Shown here: one piece after another, positions 34,238 through 43,146 of the stretch | How the letters are laid out: every line of letters starts with the position of its first letter | Position numbering within the stretch: position 1 is the first letter of the stretch | From: Bacteroidota bacterium | GTDB taxonomy: Bacteria > Bacteroidota > Bacteroidia > Flavobacteriales > Flavobacteriaceae | Reading direction: 5' to 3' | Assembly (NCBI GenBank): GCA_023386585.1 | Contig: JAEWJM010000029.1 | Coordinates: 1-64,000 of the forward strand | Length of the DNA stretch: 64,000 nt | The notes under the pieces: model-generated | What the model saw: the letters and a program-made list of their open reading frames with translations, nothing else | Told to the model about the DNA's origin: nothing | The model's database searches: none | Translations under genes and position numbers: made by a program

Positions 34238-34693
34238 GCTTTGGGCTTTAAGCTTTCGGCCTTGAGCATGGAACCTTGCGCCCCGAGCCTTGGACCCTGA
34301 GCTTTAAAGGAGCACAGCTACTGCTTAGAAATAACGACCATCCAACGCGGTTGCAGCTTTGGTAAAAACTTAAAGCTTATAGCTTAAGGCTTGTCGCTTT
34401 GAGCCGCGAGCCTTGCGCCCTGAGCCTGGGCCATGAGCTTTAAAGGAGCACAGCTACTGCTTAGAAGTAATGACCATCCAATGGCGGTTGCAGTTTTGGC
34501 TTAAAGCTTAAAGCTTAAGGCTTGTTGCCTTTAACCGCGAGCCTTGCGCCCCGAGCCTTGGGCCCTGAGCTTTAAAGGAGCACAGCTACTGCGTAGAAAT
34601 AACGACCATCAATGGCGGTGGCAGCTTTAGCTTAAACCTTAAGGCTTATTGCTTTTTGCTTTGGCATCGGGCTTTGAGCCTCTATAGCTTTGG
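34238..34693 (+). repeat. Higher-order array: four heptanucleotide tracts alternating with module E
   Basis: Heptanucleotide tracts at 34238-34307, 34375-34443, 34506-34575 and 34624-34693, separated by three copies of the ~55-bp module E (GGAGCACAGCTACTG ... GGTTGCAGC). The compound unit is about 118-137 bp. The remaining 34694-34791 upstream of the glycosidase gene holds only its promoter region. Confidence 0.75.
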
Positions 34694-34791
34694 GTTTGTG
34701 AGCGGAAAGATGTAATGTAAAAAAGCAATAGTATAACCAGTTGGGCTGCAAACATTCGTAACTTACAGACTCTGACACAACTACGTTCATC

Positions 34792-36042
34792 ATGGCTCCA
34801 ACATTTCTATTTGCAACAGGTATCGAAAACAGCTCGCCCACAATCAATAACGGAAAAACAAGGATCGACGAAGCTGCAAAATGCAAACACTATCAATTTT
34901 GGCAAAAAGATTTCGAACTGGTTGCAGAAATGGGAATTACCTTTCTCCGATACGGCCCGGCGCTATACAATACCTACCTCGGTCCAAATAAATTCGATTG
35001 GGAATTCTGCGATAAAGTCTTCAATGACCTCCATTGCCGTGGGATTATTCCAATTGTCGATTTGTGTCATTTTGGTGTATCGGATTGGATAGGAAACTTT
35101 CAGAATCCCGACTTTCCGGAACTTTTCGCAGCCTATGCAAAGGCATTCGCGCTCCGATATCCGTGGATTCAATTGTACACGCCGGTCAACGAAATGTACA
35201 TCTGCGCACTTTTCTCAGCACAATATGGCTGGTGGAACGAACAGCTGAGCGGCGATCGATACTTTGTTACTGCGCTCAAACATATAGTAAAAGCTAATGT
35301 TCTTGCGATGCAGACCATTCTCGAAACCCGGAAGGATGCGATTTTCATCCAGAGCGAATCATCCGAATATTACCACGCCGAAAATCCCGCTGCCATTAAG
35401 CCTGCTGAACTTCGAAATTCCAAGCGCTTTTTATCACTTGACCTCAATTACGGCCGGCGCGTAAATTCGGAAATGTATGAATACCTGATGGACAATGGGA
35501 TGACGCGGGATGAGTACCATTTTTTTCTGAACAACAAACTGAAGCACTACTGCATCATGGGTAACGATTACTACATCACCAACGAGCACCGCGTCGCGCC
35601 CGATGGAACTACAACGGCTTCAGGAGAAATTTTCGGCTACCACGTCATCACCAAGCAATATTACGACCGCTACAAGCTTCCGGTTATGCATACCGAAACG
35701 AACCTGAATCAGGGACCAAACGGCGACGAGGCAGTAAAATGGCTGTGGAAAGAATGGGCAAACGTACTCCGGGTGCGCAATGACGGCGTGCCTGTGATGG
35801 GATTTACCTGGTATTCATTGACAGATCAGGTGGATTGGGACAGTGCGCTGTGCATCGACGCCGGAAATGTGAATCCGCTGGGATTGTACGACTTGGAGAG
35901 GAATATCAGGCCTGTTGGCGAAGCGTATAAAAAGATCATCAACGAATGGGGAACCGTACTGCCAACGAAAAGCATTTGCCTGCGGCTGCCTATTGTGATG
36001 CCGGAACATAACCGGCAGGTTTCGGATAAAAAACTCAATTGA
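34792..36042 (+). CDS. Family 1-like glycoside hydrolase
   Basis: 416 residues, near the length of GH1 beta-glycosidases. The acid/base glutamate is in YTPVNEMYICALF near residue 140 and the nucleophile in PVMHTETNLNQGPNG near residue 304; other barrel strands include FLRYGPALYNTYLGPNKFDW and GFTWYSLTDQVDW. The nucleophile context HTETN departs from the classical ITENG, placing it in a divergent branch. No signal peptide. A short-chain dehydrogenase follows after 1 bp, so a sugar or glycoside pathway is likely. Confidence 0.83.
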   Translation: MAPTFLFATGIENSSPTINNGKTRIDEAAKCKHYQFWQKDFELVAEMGITFLRYGPALYNTYLGPNKFDWEFCDKVFNDLHCRGIIPIVDLCHFGVSDWIGNFQNPDFPELFAAYAKAFALRYPWIQLYTPVNEMYICALFSAQYGWWNEQLSGDRYFVTALKHIVKANVLAMQTILETRKDAIFIQSESSEYYHAENPAAIKPAELRNSKRFLSLDLNYGRRVNSEMYEYLMDNGMTRDEYHFFLNNKLKHYCIMGNDYYITNEHRVAPDGTTTASGEIFGYHVITKQYYDRYKLPVMHTETNLNQGPNGDEAVKWLWKEWANVLRVRNDGVPVMGFTWYSLTDQVDWDSALCIDAGNVNPLGLYDLERNIRPVGEAYKKIINEWGTVLPTKSICLRLPIVMPEHNRQVSDKKLN

Positions 36043-36043
36043 A

Positions 36044-36787
36044 ATGGAAAATGATTTTAAAGATAAAGTGGTTCTTGTGACCGGCGGCGCAGGAGGAATC
36101 GGAAAGGCAATCGCCAAAAAATTCGGTTCGCGAGGCGGGCGAATCGCTCTGATCGATATCAATGATGAAAAGCTTCACGAGGCAGTAAAGGATATAACCG
36201 ACGAAACCGGCGCCGAAACCACTCCATACGTATGCGACATTTCGTCGGAGGACAATGTCAAAGAGGTATTCGAAACCATTATTGCAAACCTGAAACGTAT
36301 CGATGTGGTGGTAAATAACGCGGGCCTGATGCTATTCAAGCCTCTTGAAGAACAAACATTGGCCGACTGGCAAAAGATTTTTAGCGTTGATCTTTTTGGG
36401 GCATTCTTTTTTATTAAATACGCTTTCCTGAACATGAAGCCGGGAGGGGCGATTGTAAACGTGTCAAGCATACATGCGCGGGAGACCGAGCCGATGATCG
36501 CGCCGTATGCCGCAGCGAAGTCGGCTTTGTTATCGTTGACACGTTCTGCTTCACTTGAAGGTAAGCCAAAAGGAATCCGGATCAATGCCGTTCTCCCCGG
36601 CGCTGTGGATACTCCGATGCTTTGGGATAATCCAAATGTGAAATCGGGCGTCGAAAAAATAAATCCTGCCGATGTCGGAAAACCGGAAGATATTGCCGAT
36701 GCGATCGTCTATTTATGCTCTGATTCAGCAGCGTTCATTCAGGGCGCAATGCTGACCGTTGACGGCGGACGGCTCGACAGACTTTGA
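36044..36787 (+). CDS. Short-chain dehydrogenase/reductase
   Basis: 247 residues. Rossmann motif TGGAGGIGKAIA near residue 14, VVNNAG, catalytic Ser in VNVSSIHARE and YxxxK in APYAAAKSALLS, followed by PGAVDTPM. Typical classical SDR, related to glucose-1-dehydrogenases. It starts 1 bp after the GH1 stop, so the two are probably co-translated and act on a released sugar or aglycone; this is inference. Confidence 0.87.
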   Translation: MENDFKDKVVLVTGGAGGIGKAIAKKFGSRGGRIALIDINDEKLHEAVKDITDETGAETTPYVCDISSEDNVKEVFETIIANLKRIDVVVNNAGLMLFKPLEEQTLADWQKIFSVDLFGAFFFIKYAFLNMKPGGAIVNVSSIHARETEPMIAPYAAAKSALLSLTRSASLEGKPKGIRINAVLPGAVDTPMLWDNPNVKSGVEKINPADVGKPEDIADAIVYLCSDSAAFIQGAMLTVDGGRLDRL

Positions 36788-36799
36788 TCAATAACAAAT

Positions 36800-36973
36800 T
36801 TACTCTGAAGGTAATTCCCTGCTGATAACATGAATCTTCTTGGAGCTTTCATCCTTAAGGATGATATCAGCATAATCATCGACGGCGCCAGGCTCGAGGA
36901 AAATCAGGCGTAAGGCAAGTTTTTTTCCCCCACGTCTCTTTAGTTTAATATTTACTAAGATAGTGCTAAATCA
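36800..36973 (-). other. Start-less open tail in a gene-free stretch (possible gene remnant)
   Basis: The gap 36788-37174 has no complete gene. On the minus strand a frame stays open for about 55 codons and ends in a TAA at 36800, with a protein-like tail (LRLIFLEPGAVDDYADIILK then DESSKKIHVISRELPSE). There is no start codon and an in-frame stop lies just upstream. GC content drops sharply beyond it. It could be the decayed 3' end of a lost gene, or chance. Confidence 0.25.
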
Positions 36974-37174
36974 CTGATTTTACGGTTGTATTACTGATAT
37001 TTAAACTTAGTAACACCGACAGCCGTTTAATCAATTATTCTATTAACACTTAGTACAGATTCTATGTACAGCAGGAAGGGTCTTTATATATTTTACAAGA
37101 CGAATAAAAAAACAATCAAAATTTCTGACCGTCAGTATTTTATTGTAAATTGCTAACAATCAAACCAAACATTT

Positions 37175-37738
37175 ATGACAAAACTTTTAGGTTCTCTCAC
37201 ATTAATTTTTGTTTTTGGCTGGGTGTAGTAACGAAAGCTCAACAAAAATCGACGGTTCCAATGATTCGGCGGCGGTCGAAAAGCTGGGCAGTAATCACCT
37301 ACTGTTTACTTACGAGGACGTGCAAGAAGCCCAACGTAAAATTGAGTCGGCGTCAAACTCTTTGATAACCGAAGCGATTGAGGATATTTGATCCTACCCT
37401 GATTGCACAAGTATTCGTAGTATGTAAAAATTTCAAATGGCAAAGCTGAGCTAACCGAATTTTCATACATCGACACCAATAATCGAGTTCTTGCATTATA
37501 TCAATGGGATGATATTCGAGGAGCATTTAAGTTATATGGAGGTTCGATCTTACCAATCATAGGTGGGTGTCCTGACGGTTTTGTCTTCCTAAAACTTTGC
37601 AGCTATTCGGATTTTTCCACTTGTTCAGGAACTGCCGTAGGAACCTATACAAATGCAAATTTAAGTGCAACTGGCTGCATTGAGTTCTCTTGGACAGTCG
37701 GTACGGCAGCTGTTACTGTCTGCGCAAGAAAATGCTAA
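37175..37738 (+). pseudogene. Frameshifted lipoprotein gene, paralogue of the next gene
   Basis: The frame opens with a lipoprotein signal (MTKLLGSLTLIFVF) but runs into a stop. One base fewer in the T run near 37212-37216 would restore the lipobox LAGCSNESS and the following frame to 37391. A second shift near 37390 (DPTLIAQVFVV) and a third near 37435 recover a long frame (NGKAELTEFSYIDTNNRVLA ... ATGCIEFSW...CARKC) ending at 37738. The tail aligns residue by residue with the intact gene 24 bp downstream (FxYxD, GxFKxY, GCPxG, YxxAxLxxxGC, terminal C). A tandem duplicate in decay. Confidence 0.75.
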
Positions 37739-37761
37739 TTTATAACCTAAAAATCAAAACA

Positions 37762-38373
37762 ATGAAAAGATTATTTATTCCACTTTTATCAATTTTCATC
37801 GTCGGGTCATCTTGTGATGACAGTACCAATGGAAATCAAGAGAAACAAAAGATTAGGTTCAATGAAGCCGAAACAGTCGCCGCAATTGACAGTCAAATGA
37901 CAATGAAAATTGGAGATGCCTCGGAACTATTTTCTTACGCCGATATGGTTGATGTGCGTGATAAATCTGTACCAGCGTTTGAAAAAATACAACATGATGC
38001 GCTTGCAGCAATTCCAACCGTACCTAACTGCGTCTATGTTTCTCAAAATGTTGAGATTTCTCGTGGTAAAGCTATTCTTACGAGTTTTGCTTACTTAGAT
38101 TCATCAATGAGAATTATAGAACAGTATGCGCGAGATACAGCTACAGGTGAGTTTAAGATATATATTGGTGCGCCTGTTCCCACATTAGAAACAAGTGGAT
38201 GTCCAAATGGCTACACACCTATTAAAATATGCGATAGCGGCATTTTTTTTGGCGCATGTTATGGAAGTGCTTTAACTTCATACCTCGGTGCGAACTTGGA
38301 AAACGCAGGATGTGCTAGAATCATGGTGACACAAGCTCTTGGAGGAGTTTGGATTTGTGGGAAAACCTGTTAA
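37762..38373 (+). CDS. Cysteine-rich lipoprotein of unknown function
   Basis: 203 residues from the ATG at 37762. Lipobox IVGSSC near residue 18. The N-terminal part is helical and acidic; the C-terminal part has paired cysteines in SGCPNGYTPIKICDSGIFFGACYGS, LENAGCARI and the final WICGKTC. No family recognised. The preceding gene is a broken paralogue. GC content is lower than in flanking housekeeping genes, which may indicate acquisition. Likely attached to the outer membrane or displayed at the surface. Confidence 0.72.
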   Translation: MKRLFIPLLSIFIVGSSCDDSTNGNQEKQKIRFNEAETVAAIDSQMTMKIGDASELFSYADMVDVRDKSVPAFEKIQHDALAAIPTVPNCVYVSQNVEISRGKAILTSFAYLDSSMRIIEQYARDTATGEFKIYIGAPVPTLETSGCPNGYTPIKICDSGIFFGACYGSALTSYLGANLENAGCARIMVTQALGGVWICGKTC

Positions 38374-38410
38374 AGCCATAATAGAAAGAATTCTTAACTG
38401 AAGTTAAACT

Positions 38411-38436
38411 AGCCGCTTACCAAGGTGGCTTTTTTA
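38411..38436 (+). terminator. Intrinsic terminator after the lipoprotein gene
   Basis: AGCCGC pairs with GTGGCT (one G-U) around an 8-base loop and is followed by a T run. Confidence 0.6.
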
Positions 38437-38454
38437 ATTTCCCAATTTAACATG

Positions 38455-38880
38455 TCATTTTCTTTCTACTAAACCCTTCAAGTAAATATGCACTTTGTAT
38501 TCATCCATTTCACCATTTGACCAGCTTTCACTGACAATCGAGGATTTATAGGGGAGTTTCCGTAAGGTGGTCAACAGAGCCTCAAACCATTGTGCTCACG
38601 CTCATGACCTAGATGCAAATTCTTCATCTCTGTCCCCACTTTACGCTCGTCGCGTATGCGTCAATATTTTTAGGAAGTATATTCATGACTTCAATTTTAC
38701 CAGTCGTTTTTCTTAGCAAAAGTGGTTAAATAATTCCATGGGTCTTACCCTCCATAATAGCACGGCACTCGTCGAAGAATTCTTCGGAGATGATTGCGGG
38801 CGCATCTAGTATCTCGTTCTTGAATCTGCGCTGCCCTATATAAATGGTATTTCGCAATATGTCAAGCACCTGTTTGCCGC
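38455..38880 (-). pseudogene. Remnant of a serine site-specific recombinase (C-terminal part)
   Basis: Directly after the stop of the TonB-like gene, the minus strand encodes GKQVLDILRNTIYIGQRRF, then KNEILDAPAIISEEFFDECR, matching the recombinase domain of large serine recombinases (ILRNxxYIGxRRxKxEIxDAPAII). The frame breaks near 38730. Further on another frame reads TTLRKLPYKSSIVSESWSNG and MDEYKVHIYLKGLVERK to a stop at 38455. No catalytic N-terminal domain is present. It probably records a lost integrative element. Confidence 0.6.
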
Positions 38881-38881
38881 G

Positions 38882-39265
38882 CTAATCGCCGATTTTTACC
38901 GGTAATGAGTATTGCACGCGGACAGGGTTTCCGGCGACAGTTGCCGGCTTCCATTTTGGACTTGCAGTCAGCACCCGGGTTATTTCATCGCCGGTGCCGT
39001 GACCAAGGTCCCGAAGTACTTTTACTCCGCTAAGCGTTCCGTCCTTCTCAATAATAAATGAAACATATAACATGCCTTTCAAATCCTTGTCGTCGGGAGT
39101 TTTGAAATTCCGGGTTATGTATTCGTAAAATTTGGCCATACCGCCGTCAAACTCAGGCTTGACTTCGACCTGCCTGATCGAATAAACCGGATCTTCCTTC
39201 TTGAAATCCTGCGCCACAGACGGAATCGCGACCAGGCAGAAGAGTAAAATCGAAAAATATTTCAT
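38882..39265 (-). CDS. TonB C-terminal domain protein (energy transducer-like)
   Basis: 127 residues. A signal peptide (MKYFSILLFCLVAIPSVAQ) is followed by a single TonB C-terminal domain (FKTPDDKDLKGMLYVSFIIEKDGTLSGVKVLRDLGHGTGDEITRVLTASPKWKPATVAGNPV is the span, residues about 53-113) ending RVQYSLPVKI. With no transmembrane anchor or Pro-rich stretch it is not a classic TonB; free periplasmic versions are common in Bacteroidota. The stop abuts the recombinase remnant. Confidence 0.8.
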   Translation of the reverse strand: MKYFSILLFCLVAIPSVAQDFKKEDPVYSIRQVEVKPEFDGGMAKFYEYITRNFKTPDDKDLKGMLYVSFIIEKDGTLSGVKVLRDLGHGTGDEITRVLTASPKWKPATVAGNPVRVQYSLPVKIGD

Positions 39266-39474
39266 AACCCACGGTTTTTTAATTGAAGTTAAAGTAACTG
39301 ATTTTCAGCGTCACTTTTGCGAATGAGAGATAAATTTAACTTTTGTGCTTTTGTTTGCGGACGAAAGAAGAATAGGTTTTTAAGTTTCCGAAAAACATGA
39401 TGTACTGCACCAGCAGCTCCGCAGCACTCTTTTTCAATACGTAGATTTTCAAGTTGAAGCCGTTCTTTGGTTAT

Positions 39475-40440
39475 AGAAAAATATTGTTCTTTTCTTTTGT
39501 CTTGATACAAAAGAAACAAAAAATCAAGTCTGCATATCTTCCGCTTAAAAACTACGTCAGGAGTTTTTCCCTCGCGACCCAAGCCGCTCGCCAAGGCTGA
39601 TCATGTTTGAAGTTGCCGAAACAGTATTTCATTGTTAGAAGCGTAATCTGCCGCATGGCTCGACTCGTGGATCGCTCTCCTTTTCCCGGCGCGCAAATCC
39701 TTCCTTGTTTTTCTACGCGAAATATATGATGACGAAGCTGCCGCCGCCGTTAAAGAGGTTCCCCTTAAGCATGATCATTGGCAGCTGCAGCGCGTGGTAT
39801 CATGAAGCATTGCAAAAACATGATGTTAAGCAGCTGCAGCTCGAGGCATTCTTTTTCATCGCTTAGATTTTCAAGCTGCAGCCGCAATAGCCAAAACATG
39901 AAGTTTTCCAATAGACAGCCAGCCGCAAAAGTCGAGCCCGCCAGGGCGAGATGCTTGGCTGGCGTGATAGTGGCAAGGCTTAGAAAATCAAGTGAAGAAA
40001 AAGGCCGCTAAAGCTATTTTTGCTTCTTTTAGCTCCTATTTTCTATTTAAATATTGGAGTCGCTGAACCTCCTGACGTCGGTTTGTTAGCAGACAAATCG
40101 AAGTTCTGTAGATAGGCCGTCACTTAGCGACATATTCCGAACTGAAGATTCAGCGTAGCTAAAAGAAGAAACATTTTACTTTTTTTCGTGATACAACAGA
40201 AACAAAAAATCAGGTCTCCATATCTTCCGCTTAAAAACTACGTCAGGATTTCTTGCATCGCGACCCAAGCCGCTCGCCAAGGCTGATCAAGCTTTGAAGT
40301 TGCCGGAACATTATTCATTAAATCGACTTTTTGCCTGCCGCATCGCTCGACTTCAGGATCGCTCTCCTTTTCCCGGCGCGCAAATCCTTCCTTGTTTTTC
40401 TACGCGAAATATATGATGACGAGCTGCCAACGTCACTAAT
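39475..40440 (-). repeat. Composite intergenic repeats in inverse orientation (B-C, then F-A-B-C)
   Basis: Reading on the minus strand from 40440: module B near 40430-40340, module C near 40290-40200, module F near 40160-40050, module A near 40020-39790, module B near 39740-39650, module C near 39600-39525, terminal hairpin 39516-39491 (arms TTTCTTTTGT and ACAAAAGAAA, loop CTTGAT). This is the same module order as the plus-strand copies. The rest of the gap 39266-40485 has no supportable gene. Confidence 0.78.
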
Positions 40441-40485
40441 GAAGTTTTGCAAACGATTTGGATCGCCTGCTCTGAAGCAGTGCAC

Positions 40486-41154
40486 TCATATAAAACCCAG
40501 ATCCTTGGCCATCACAACAATTTGGACGCTGTTATTCGCCATAAAGTGGATTTTTAGCCGGTTGATGCGCTTTTCGACTGCGCTCCGGCTGCTGGGAGAA
40601 ATGCCTGTTTGCTGAAATTTCGCCGAAATCTCGTTTTGGGTGAGTCCAAGCGCAAGGTACTTCAGTAAGGTAATATCATATTCGTCGATCTCACTAACGC
40701 CGTTCGATGAGCGTATGTTTGACAACTCGGGCGAAAGGTAAGGCTTCCCTCCTTTTTCGAGTTCACTAATCGCCTGCTTCAGCTGTGGAATACTGTTGCG
40801 TCCCTTGAAAATGTAGCCCGCAATTCCGTAGTTATCGAACAGTGATTTTATCTTAAAAGCCTTGTCCTCTACCGAAAAAACCAAAATCTTGAGTTCCGGC
40901 TGAATTCTCCTGACCTCGGCTATCAGCATTTCACCTGTATTGATGCGGCTTTGCCTGCCATCTTCAAGAAAGGACAGATCGGTAATCAACAGATCGAACG
41001 GCGCCTTTTCGAATAACGCTTTTTTTATTTTAAGGAGTGCATCGTCGCAATATTTCGAATGATGGAGCTCTGAAATTTGGAGCTCTTCCAGGGTTTTGGT
41101 CACTGCGATGCTCACGCTGTCAAAATCTTCGGCAACAAGTACTTTTCCAATCAT
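40486..41154 (-). CDS. Response regulator, LuxR/NarL-like
   Basis: 222 residues. A receiver domain with phosphoacceptor Asp in FDLLITDLSFLED, acidic pair in VLVAEDFDS and Lys in AGYIFKGRNS. An unusual insertion (EDGRQSRINTGEM) sits after the phospho-Asp loop. The C-terminal HTH (DITLLKYLALGLTQNEISAKF ... SRSAVEKRINRLKIHF) is LuxR-type. The kinase gene lies 10 bp upstream, so the pair forms one two-component system. Target genes unknown. Confidence 0.9.
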   Translation of the reverse strand: MIGKVLVAEDFDSVSIAVTKTLEELQISELHHSKYCDDALLKIKKALFEKAPFDLLITDLSFLEDGRQSRINTGEMLIAEVRRIQPELKILVFSVEDKAFKIKSLFDNYGIAGYIFKGRNSIPQLKQAISELEKGGKPYLSPELSNIRSSNGVSEIDEYDITLLKYLALGLTQNEISAKFQQTGISPSSRSAVEKRINRLKIHFMANNSVQIVVMAKDLGFI

Positions 41155-41164
41155 AATTTCGGCT

Positions 41165-43093
41165 TTAGGCAGGTATTGTGATTATTACCCGCAATCCTTT
41201 TCCGGATTCAGATTCAAAAGTAACCGTTCCGCCAATCGTCGCAATACGGTTTTCCACATTTGAAAGCCCATTTTTTGCGACCACGTCCGTACTTGCGAGT
41301 CCGCTGCCGTTATCGGTGTAAATTACCGAGATAGCACGTTGATTTGTGTTGAAACGTACTGCAGACAGCGAGGCGCCGCTATGCTTTTTAAGGTTGATCA
41401 TTAGCTCCTGGACCGCGCGCCAGACTGCCACCTTTTTTTCGGCGGCGACCTGATTCCAGTTGACTTCGCCAATTCCCTGGATGATCACATTGAGTTTGTC
41501 ACTACTGTAACCCGCCAGCATCTGTCGCAAATGCTGCGGATAGGCATCGCCGGTATCGATTGCACTGTTTTCGCGCGAAATATCCCGTGTGCGCGCATAA
41601 ACGCTGTCGAGGTCGGTCAGCAGCCTGTCTACGTTTTCCGTATCGGCCAGATCCTGTGAACCTGCAAACGTCATTGCGTTAAAGACATCGTTAGCCAATT
41701 CGTCATGAAGTTTTTTGGATATCCTAGACTCGGTGTTGATGACTGCCAGCACCTGCTCGTGTTTGTGGCGTTTCCGCAGCAGGAAATACAACAGGACGCC
41801 AATGATCGATATTGAGCATATACCCAAAAAAAGCAGGCTATTGTACGCCTTGCGTCGTTGAATTTCGATCGCGCTTTCGCTCGCAACCGATTTCAGCCGC
41901 ATATTTTCTTCGGAGGCTTTTGTCGCATCGAATCGGTACTTGGCAAACTGGTTTCTGGCGTGCTGGCGTACTTTATTTATGCTGTCCTGTACCGAAATGT
42001 ATAATGATGAATATGTTTCACGGTCGGCACCGGACGACAATTTCCGCAGCCGCATTACTGCCTCGAGCCGATCATCGGTGCTGTGGATGCGATCCGCTAT
42101 GGTCAATGCCTTAATCGCATACGACTGCGCGGCAGCCTTGTTTGTATTGAAATAAAAATCGGAAAAATGAAGATAGCCTGCTATGAGTCCGAATAAATCA
42201 CCTGCTTTTTCGCGTTCTGCCACCGAGCGTTCAATCCATTCCTTTGCATTCGGCCGGCCGGTCTTAAAATAGCATAATCCGAGGTTTCCGGCGACCATTC
42301 CCATGGTTTTCGGGTCCTTGAGAACATCGGGCTGAACTGCCAGTTGCTCAAGTATCGGGATTGCCATTTCGTAATTGGCTTCCTCCATATAAACCAGTGC
42401 GATGTTGTTCCTGACGGTTGCGATCGCCAGCGGATCATGGAACAGCTTCAGTGCCAGATTGTAGTAGCGCAGCGCATTGGCGTCGTCACCCAAATGCGAA
42501 TAAGCCAGTCCGTAATTGTTGTACGCAATCGAAAGATAACTCGTATCGGTCGGCGATTTTGGAAGTTCGGGGATGTATTTCAGCACATCGGTGGTTGCGC
42601 TTTCCAAACCGAAATAGTCATTATAGCGGCGGTAAATATCGGCGATGAGCAGCAGCTTTTCGGCAATCTGGAGGCTGTCCTTTCGCTGCTCGTATTTTTC
42701 ACGAGACAGGTTGTAAAATTTAAATGCGCTGTCCGATTGTTGCAACGCATCATAGTGTTTTGCCAATTCGTAAAAGGCGTTGGCGGAATTCAACGTATCG
42801 TTGCGCTTCTGCGAATCATCTAAATAGTTCCTGAGGAAAACCAACGACGAATCGGGTTTGGATGCGGCGAGTACGCGATTGCGCAACCCTGCTGCCAAAA
42901 AAATATTCCGCGGCTGCTTTTCATGCACCGCCTGGCGGTAGGCCAACGTTGAAAGCGAATCACGCTCTTGTTCCAATATCGTCTGATCCTGTGCTTTGGT
43001 AATATAAATGTCGGCAAGTGATGGCGTGTGGACTTTCTCCTCTTTTCGCGAACACGACTGTGCGATAAGAACAATGAAGAACAAACGCAGCAT
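41165..43093 (-). CDS. TPR-containing sensor histidine kinase (lipoprotein-like N-terminus)
   Basis: 642 residues from the ATG at 43093; a longer frame needs a TTG. The N-terminus MLRLFFIVLIAQSCSRKEE resembles a lipobox. A tetratricopeptide array (residues about 60-350) is followed by one membrane helix (SLLFLGICSISIIGVLLYFLL), an H-box SKKLHDELANDVFNAM of the HisKA_3/DesK type, and an ATPase domain with N-box VQELMINLKKHSGASL and G-box DNGSGLAS. TPR-kinase sensors of this build are typical for Bacteroidota. Partner of the response regulator downstream. Confidence 0.88.
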   Translation of the reverse strand: MLRLFFIVLIAQSCSRKEEKVHTPSLADIYITKAQDQTILEQERDSLSTLAYRQAVHEKQPRNIFLAAGLRNRVLAASKPDSSLVFLRNYLDDSQKRNDTLNSANAFYELAKHYDALQQSDSAFKFYNLSREKYEQRKDSLQIAEKLLLIADIYRRYNDYFGLESATTDVLKYIPELPKSPTDTSYLSIAYNNYGLAYSHLGDDANALRYYNLALKLFHDPLAIATVRNNIALVYMEEANYEMAIPILEQLAVQPDVLKDPKTMGMVAGNLGLCYFKTGRPNAKEWIERSVAEREKAGDLFGLIAGYLHFSDFYFNTNKAAAQSYAIKALTIADRIHSTDDRLEAVMRLRKLSSGADRETYSSLYISVQDSINKVRQHARNQFAKYRFDATKASEENMRLKSVASESAIEIQRRKAYNSLLFLGICSISIIGVLLYFLLRKRHKHEQVLAVINTESRISKKLHDELANDVFNAMTFAGSQDLADTENVDRLLTDLDSVYARTRDISRENSAIDTGDAYPQHLRQMLAGYSSDKLNVIIQGIGEVNWNQVAAEKKVAVWRAVQELMINLKKHSGASLSAVRFNTNQRAISVIYTDNGSGLASTDVVAKNGLSNVENRIATIGGTVTFESESGKGLRVIITIPA

Positions 43094-43146
43094 GATCGGG
43101 TAAAGAAACCGCGTTGGAAAAATTAAACCTATTTTCACCAATTTTT

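Noticed and set aside
39289..39594. 101-codon minus-strand frame upstream of the TonB-domain gene
   Set aside because: It lies across module C and the terminal hairpin of a composite repeat and has repeat-derived composition; no family resemblance.
28830..40440. CRISPR array
   Set aside because: Repeats are long mosaics or 7-bp units, not 25-40 bp direct repeats with equal unique spacers, and no cas gene is present.
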